A stretch of DNA of 10,234 bases from contig CALEBD010000137.1 in the NCBI GenBank assembly GCA_937944945.1, positions 1-10,234 of the forward strand. The letters are read 5' to 3'. The stretch's first letter is position 1, and each line of letters starts with the position of its first letter. Below are positions 6,795 to 10,234 of the stretch, piece by piece. The translations under genes and the position numbers were made by a program. Source of the DNA: an uncultured Clostridium sp. GTDB lineage: Bacteria; Bacillota; Clostridia; Peptostreptococcales; Peptostreptococcaceae. Under the pieces are notes generated by a model that saw only the letters and a list, made by a program, of their open reading frames with translations, did no database searches and had not been told where the DNA came from.

Positions 6795-7412
6795 TTATAA
6801 TCCAAAATATTTATATGTCTCGAATATAAGAATATTCTTAAGGAATACTGTTAAGTTTCCTTGATATGTTTTAAAAACATTATATAGTGAACTAGGAAGT
6901 TCAAATACATTATCTTTATATTTTATAAATAAACGTTTATCTTCTACATATATTTTTATATTTTGATTATTTAACAATATTTCATCTTCTACTGGATAAT
7001 CTGTTCCTTCAAATCTAACGGCATTTAAATACCACTCTAGTTGTCTGTCGATATAATTATCTATATATCTAAAATCATCTGAAGTAAATTCTTCTAATTT
7101 AATTTTATCTCTGTTGCTCAATAATAGTGTATACACTGAAGAACTTAGAATATATCTTATTCCATCTTCGTCTAATCTATTAAAACTCCTTCGCATACCA
7201 TGTTTATTTTCTGCAATAGTTTTTGCATTAAACATTAATCCGAAATGATAGCTATTACCTTTATTGGATAAGACAAACTCAAAGTCTTCAAATGATTCTA
7301 CACCATAATTATTTTGCTCATAAATTTTTTCCTTAATATCTTCAGTATAAAGATTTAAAATTACTTGTTCGTATAATAAACCTTTTGCATATGATTCTTT
7401 AATAATCTGCAT
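6795..7412 (-). CDS. Hypothetical protein, 205 aa, paralogue of the right-edge gene
   Basis: Function unknown. ATG 7412 follows GGAAGG by about 11 bases. Residues 84-97 (GIRYILSSSVYTLL), 116-129 (YIDNYIDRQLEWYL), 152-181 (IKIYVEDKRLFIKY then ELPSSLYNVF) and 190-205 (FLKNILIFETYKYFGL) align in order with corresponding segments of the protein encoded at 9455-10234. The shared core is therefore a helical region, a Y-I-(D/E)-R-Q helix, a beta hairpin with the K-R-L-F-I motif, an LP turn and a final amphipathic helix. No catalytic motif, signal peptide or membrane helix is apparent. It lies 20 bases downstream of the second 194-aa gene, so the two are probably co-transcribed. Confidence 0.8.
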   Translation of the reverse strand: MQIIKESYAKGLLYEQVILNLYTEDIKEKIYEQNNYGVESFEDFEFVLSNKGNSYHFGLMFNAKTIAENKHGMRRSFNRLDEDGIRYILSSSVYTLLLSNRDKIKLEEFTSDDFRYIDNYIDRQLEWYLNAVRFEGTDYPVEDEILLNNQNIKIYVEDKRLFIKYKDNVFELPSSLYNVFKTYQGNLTVFLKNILIFETYKYFGL

Positions 7413-7432
7413 AGTTATATCAACCTTCCTAA

Positions 7433-8017
7433 CTAAATTGAATTTAACATTGTAACATTATTATTAAAATATGTTTTTACTTCAAAAACCTTATAGCAGT
7501 TAGACTTTACTTTAACTCTATTTCTACCAATCCTAGCTTCATAATCTCCTCTTGATGAATTAACTATGCTTACATATTCGTTAAATTCGTCTTCTTTTAT
7601 AGTGAAGCTATTAGAACCATAACAACCAAGTTCTTTGTTTGAACATTTTACAGTAACAAAAAACTTATTTGATTTTCCTATTACAGGTTTTATAGAAATA
7701 TTTATTGTCTGAAAAGGTCTAGTGTATTCATAAGTGAATATCACCTGTTCTAAATCATCTACAATAGTTTTAAACTTATTTCTACCAATAGTTAAAATAC
7801 TGCAAATGTCGAAGTTGTTAGCATTCTCTAGAAGTATCAAACTTATTTTTGATTTTAGATTATCTAAATCATTATTGTATGCCATAAACCTTGCTTTAAT
7901 AGTACCAGCTTTATTTAACTTGTTTTGTAACCTTAAAGCTTTGTCACAAGCATCACGTAAACTTATATGTTTTTCTTTTGTATGTCTTTTAACTAATACA
8001 TTAACCCCACTTCTCAT
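7433..8017 (-). CDS. Hypothetical protein, 194 aa (copy B)
   Basis: Function unknown. ATG 8017 is preceded by AGGGG seven bases upstream. The N-terminal half (residues 1-95) is helical and basic (LVKRHTKEKH near 8-17, then long helices with LRLQNKLNK). The C-terminal half (about 95-190) is beta-rich with INISIKPVIGKSNKFFVTVKCSNK at 105-128 and a basic stretch YEARIGRNRVKVKS near 159-172. The overall layout, the equal length and the PV(I/L)-x-x-K...F-x-V-x-x-C motif resemble the other 194-aa protein at 8743-9327, so I infer distant paralogy. The basic patches might bind nucleic acid, but no known fold is evident. It starts 16 bases after the zinc-ribbon gene. Confidence 0.8.
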   Translation of the reverse strand: MRSGVNVLVKRHTKEKHISLRDACDKALRLQNKLNKAGTIKARFMAYNNDLDNLKSKISLILLENANNFDICSILTIGRNKFKTIVDDLEQVIFTYEYTRPFQTINISIKPVIGKSNKFFVTVKCSNKELGCYGSNSFTIKEDEFNEYVSIVNSSRGDYEARIGRNRVKVKSNCYKVFEVKTYFNNNVTMLNSI

Positions 8018-8033
8018 AATTATACCCCTATAA

Positions 8034-8270
8034 TTAAATTAAATCTTTTATATCGTTATAAGGTAAACGTTCAAAGCAATCCATACAAATACAATTACGC
8101 ATCCAATCTGGGTCAGCTGAGTAATCTTGTACTTCCTTTAATGTAAATGTATGAGTGTTACCTTCAGAATCTATCCTTACAAGATTAGAAACCTTATACT
8201 CTGAACCACACTTACAACATCTAAACTTTTGTTCTACTTGACCATCTTTATTTTGCTTCTTAAAAAACAT
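8034..8270 (-). CDS. Small zinc-ribbon protein, 78 aa
   Basis: The protein has C18-x2-C21 (FRCCKCGSEYK) and C62-x2-C65 (CICMDCFERL), with extra cysteines at 19 and 60. Two CxxC knuckles separated by about 40 residues are the pattern of a zinc ribbon, so zinc binding is well supported by the sequence. Such small proteins may bind nucleic acid or act as adaptors; which applies here cannot be told. The N-terminus is basic (FFKKQNKDGQ). ATG 8270 follows a strong AGTAGGAGGG site. The 81-base leader separating it from the 126-aa gene is the most structured one in the window, with two abutting hairpins, so its expression may be set separately from its neighbours. Confidence 0.85.
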   Translation of the reverse strand: MFFKKQNKDGQVEQKFRCCKCGSEYKVSNLVRIDSEGNTHTFTLKEVQDYSADPDWMRNCICMDCFERLPYNDIKDLI

Positions 8271-8277
8271 ACTTATA

Positions 8278-8285
8278 CCCTCCTA
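8278..8285 (-). promoter_or_regulatory. Strong ribosome binding site of the zinc-ribbon gene
   Basis: AGGAGGG (in AGTAGGAGGG) on the minus strand, seven bases before ATG 8270, directly adjoining the hairpin at 8288-8318. Confidence 0.8.
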
Positions 8286-8287
8286 CT

Positions 8288-8318
8288 AATTGAATTGATT
8301 TTTATAATCAACTAAATT
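8288..8318 (-). promoter_or_regulatory. Leader hairpin 2 of the zinc-ribbon gene
   Basis: On the minus strand 8318-8306 pairs with 8300-8288 around a 5-base loop ATAAA: 6 Watson-Crick pairs next to the loop, one G-U, one more pair, one mismatch, then four A-U pairs. It lies two to three bases upstream of the ribosome binding site, so its folding could influence ribosome access. Confidence 0.45.
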
Positions 8319-8341
8319 GAGATAACCTCTTAGATTATCTC
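8319..8341 (-). promoter_or_regulatory. Leader hairpin 1 of the zinc-ribbon gene
   Basis: On the minus strand GAGATAATCT pairs with AGGTTATCTC (10 pairs including one U-G) around a 3-base loop. It begins 11 bases after the end of the 126-aa frame. The following sequence AATTTAGTTGATT has some U residues but no real U-tract, so it is at best a weak terminator or an attenuator. Confidence 0.5.
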
Positions 8342-8351
8342 TGTTAATTGA

Positions 8352-8732
8352 CTAACATATCTCCACAGAATTTATAAAATCAAATGTTATAGTAAATAAT
8401 TCATTTGATTTAAAATCACAACTAGACAATGATTCTATTAATGCTATCATAGGAGTTACAAAGAACAAAAATGCTAGTCTGTCATGTACATCCCCTGTTC
8501 TCACAAAATCAAGTTTATTGTCAGAATTTATAAGTTTTCTAGCACTACTTATTATAGCATCATTTTCTATATTTTCTGTAAGATTTACAATATTTGTTTT
8601 GTTCTCTTTAACCTTTTTAAAAGAATCATAAATATCTGATGGGTTATCAAAATTCTTATTATTCTCAACCATATAAACATATAATGTTATTACATCAGAA
8701 TTAATTACAAAATCCTTTTCTTCTAATACCAT
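8352..8732 (-). CDS. Hypothetical protein, 126 aa
   Basis: I do not recognise this protein. ATG 8732 has TTGAGG about eight bases upstream and starts 10 bases after the end of the preceding 194-aa gene, so the two are in one transcript. The first 75 residues look like charged helices (DSFKKVKENKTNIVNL). Residues about 85-105 (RLAFLFFVTPMIALIESLSS) are the only strongly hydrophobic stretch. It might be a membrane segment, but it contains Arg and Glu at its ends and could equally be a buried helix. The C-terminus (ELFTITFDFINSVEIC) appears as a strand ending in Cys. No motif suggests a function. Confidence 0.72.
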   Translation of the reverse strand: MVLEEKDFVINSDVITLYVYMVENNKNFDNPSDIYDSFKKVKENKTNIVNLTENIENDAIISSARKLINSDNKLDFVRTGDVHDRLAFLFFVTPMIALIESLSSCDFKSNELFTITFDFINSVEIC

Positions 8733-8742
8733 AATTTATACC

Positions 8743-9327
8743 TCAATTTATATTATTTATAAAAGTATCCCTATAATAGTATTGTATATTTGATATATTT
8801 GATATATTTCCAAGACAATCTGCAATAACATAATTGTCACCAACAACTACTTTGATTTTACAATTCTCAATTCTTTTAACTGATAGAATATTTGGTAAAT
8901 ATCTATCTAATAGTGTAAAAGAAATTTTCTCAAAATCAGGAGTAGCTTTACTTTTACAGCAAACATCAAATTTAAATCTACTATACTTTACATCAAGTAC
9001 AGGGCTAACTTCTAGACTTAACTCATAATCATCAAATATAAAAGCTTTACTAAATGTTAAACGATTGTGAATTCTCTTTACTTTAAATCTTTCAGTTAAC
9101 ATTTTAATTAAGTCTTCTTTTTCAATACTACAAGCTATAACACATAACTTATTTTGAATATTACTTCTAACAATATCAACATTCTCTAGTACGCTTTCAT
9201 CGTAAATACCACCCAATTCTTTTATGTTATACATAAGTTCTTTATAAGTTTTGTAAAGTTCTGCTAAGCTCATATTAGAAAGAGCATTTGTTGTTTTGTT
9301 TTCAATTAAGTTATCTAATAATACCAT
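8743..9327 (-). CDS. Hypothetical protein, 194 aa (copy A)
   Basis: Function unknown. ATG 9327 follows AGAGAGGAG with eight bases between. The N-terminal half is helical (LAELYKTYKELMYNIKELGG, near 21-40). The C-terminal half is beta-rich, with YELSLEVSPVLDVKYSRF at 101-118, a Cys pair at 122-123, and KIKVVVGDNYVIADCLGN at 157-174. Its equal length, helix-then-beta arrangement and the matching S-P-V-L / K-P-V-I motif at nearly the same position link it to the 194-aa protein at 7433-8017. Identity is low, so relatedness is inferred. The upstream leader holds a strong hairpin that can compete with a second one involving the ribosome binding site. Confidence 0.8.
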   Translation of the reverse strand: MVLLDNLIENKTTNALSNMSLAELYKTYKELMYNIKELGGIYDESVLENVDIVRSNIQNKLCVIACSIEKEDLIKMLTERFKVKRIHNRLTFSKAFIFDDYELSLEVSPVLDVKYSRFKFDVCCKSKATPDFEKISFTLLDRYLPNILSVKRIENCKIKVVVGDNYVIADCLGNISNISNIQYYYRDTFINNIN

Positions 9328-9335
9328 AATAATAA

Positions 9336-9352
9336 CTCCTCTCTATATAGGA
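9336..9352 (-). promoter_or_regulatory. Ribosome binding site of the 194-aa copy A, with an overlapping anti-site
   Basis: The minus strand reads CTCTC-CTATATA-GAGAG-GAG before the ATG at 9327. CTCTC can pair with the GAGAG that overlaps the ribosome binding site GAGAGGAG, making a short hairpin that would partly hide it. Confidence 0.45.
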
Positions 9353-9375
9353 GAGTAGTCTTATTTAGACTACTC
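9353..9375 (-). repeat. Perfect 9-bp hairpin in the leader of the 194-aa copy A
   Basis: Arms 9353-9361 and 9367-9375 pair perfectly (GAGTAGTCT with AGACTACTC) around a 5-base loop. It is about 80 bases downstream of the preceding gene's stop and about 25 bases upstream of ATG 9327. The downstream side has no U-tract, so it is not a standard terminator. The rest of the 127-base gap (9376-9454) is AT-rich; a TTGAAT/TTAAAG pair 17 bases apart near 9400-9430 on the minus strand is a very weak promoter candidate. Confidence 0.6.
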
Positions 9376-9454
9376 CACTTCATTAAACATCCCAAAACAT
9401 ATTCTTTAAACTGTCCATAACTTAGAATTCAATAATTAAATTATTTACTTTAAA

Positions 9455-10234
9455 TTACAGATAGTTTTTAGAACTTTCATTATTTAAATTTAGATGTGAA
9501 TTAATATAGCTTTCTTCGGTATACCAATCACCACGTATAACAGCAGGAATATGTATACCATATTCTAAATATAACTCATATCTTATTATTAACTCTAAAA
9601 GTTTTTCTCTAATCTCTACTTTATCAGTATCCACATAAAGTAATAAGTTATTAGGTAATTGCTTCTCTTTACCATTTAACTCTATAAATAACCTTTTCTT
9701 TCTTAAATAAACTCTGCAGAAGAAAGTTTCATAAAAGGTTTTTCTAGTTCTCTTACAACAAGTATCAAAACGCTCTAAATTAAAGTCATTATCTATATCA
9801 GCATAGTAATCCACTTGTCTTTCAATATAAGCATCTAATACTTCCTTGTCAGATTTACTCAAATCTCTTTGCCCTTTTAAAGCTGTATTTAGTTTAAGTG
9901 AACTGTGACTAAATAATGTATATACTGATGCTCTTATTATATATTCTATACCTTCTCTGTTCATTTCATGGCATAAGTCCAATAAGAAGTGGTCAAAACT
10001 ACCATAATCACCGTTCCCATTTATTCCACCAAACTGATATGCAACCTCTCTCATATTATATATTGCATATTTATAATTTTTAATTTCTTCCAATAATTGC
10101 TCATGTGGTTTCTTTTCTTCTTCAGATAAGTTTGAGTTTTCTAAATCTTCTTTAAACCTTTTAGCCTTAGAATTCAATGGCAGTCTAACTATTAACTGTT
10201 CATGTAAATCCCCTTCATTTATTACTTCTCCTGT
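9455..10234 (-). CDS. Hypothetical protein, paralogue of the 205-aa protein (5' end outside window)
   Basis: Function unknown. A TTG at 10177 could serve as start, but it has no ribosome binding site, and the frame is open all the way to the right edge (19 more codons, including EQLIVRLPLN), so I treat it as partial; 259 residues are visible. Numbering from the TTG, residues 76-89 (GIEYIIRASVYTLF), 114-125 (LDAYIERQVDYY), 154-180 (CRVYLRKKRLFIEL ... LPNNLLLY) and 190-208 match the 205-aa protein segment by segment. It also has a C-terminal extension (HIPAVIRGDWYTEES) lacking there, and a longer charged N-terminus (LSEEEKKPHEQLLEEI). Cysteines at 69, 140, 141 and 154 are not shared. There is no signal peptide in the visible part. 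Confidence 0.78.
   Translation of the reverse strand, partial: TGEVINEGDLHEQLIVRLPLNSKAKRFKEDLENSNLSEEEKKPHEQLLEEIKNYKYAIYNMREVAYQFGGINGNGDYGSFDHFLLDLCHEMNREGIEYIIRASVYTLFSHSSLKLNTALKGQRDLSKSDKEVLDAYIERQVDYYADIDNDFNLERFDTCCKRTRKTFYETFFCRVYLRKKRLFIELNGKEKQLPNNLLLYVDTDKVEIREKLLELIIRYELYLEYGIHIPAVIRGDWYTEESYINSHLNLNNESSKNYL

Noticed and set aside
7734..8033. Plus-strand open frame of 99 codons with hydrophobic segments
   Set aside because: Antisense to the 194-aa copy B gene; hydrophobicity arises from reversed Lys/Asn codons, and there is no ribosome binding site.
9383..9418. Eleven-codon reading frame (MDSLKNMFWDV) in the leader of the 194-aa copy A gene
   Set aside because: Suggestive of a leader peptide next to a hairpin, but it has no ribosome binding site, and short frames are common by chance.
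10194..10217. Short frames starting at ATGs near the right edge behind AAGGGGATT
   Set aside because: They stop after a few codons (TAA TAG), whereas the long frame is open through this stretch to the window edge.

Overview
The window is AT-rich DNA. Its coding style is typical of a low-GC Bacillota: strong AGGAGG-like ribosome binding sites, Asn/Lys/Ile-rich proteins, a MucBP-type surface protein and a DUF1002 (YpuA-like) secreted protein. A clostridial or related gut Firmicute, or an element resident in one, fits best. I see no rRNA, tRNA, transposase, integrase, CRISPR array or housekeeping gene. The density of short, tightly packed, mostly unrecognisable genes suggests an accessory element (large plasmid, integrated element or phage), but nothing here settles which.

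All genes are on the minus strand, so transcription runs from right to left. The right part (about 10234 to 6496) holds a gene cut by the window edge, then six complete small genes: a 194-aa protein, a 126-aa protein, a 78-aa zinc-ribbon protein, a second 194-aa protein, a 205-aa protein and an 88-aa protein. The edge gene and the 205-aa gene are paralogues. The two 194-aa proteins also appear distantly related, so one pair of families occurs twice around the zinc-ribbon gene. Three leaders in this stretch carry clear inverted repeats that lack a terminator U-tract.

The middle part (6359 to 2736) is a 148-aa protein, a 532-aa coiled-coil protein, a 107-aa membrane protein and a secreted DUF1002 protein. 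The last three are joined by a stop/start overlap and a 17-base overlap, so they are probably translationally coupled. The cassette ends at the one convincing intrinsic terminator in the window. The DUF1002 reading frame stops at 2904, but a Ser/Glu/Asp/Asn-rich reading frame continues in the +1 frame to a stop just before that terminator. This suggests a frameshift that removed, or a recoding event that adds, an acidic C-terminal tail.

The left part (2728 to 1) starts with a large palindrome and a possible promoter. It is followed by a 63-aa gene and a long secreted, membrane-anchored protein with about eight MucBP-like repeats that runs off the left edge. Taken together, the left half encodes envelope or cell-surface proteins and the right half encodes small cytosolic proteins of unknown role. 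A single functional system spanning both halves is possible but is inference only.
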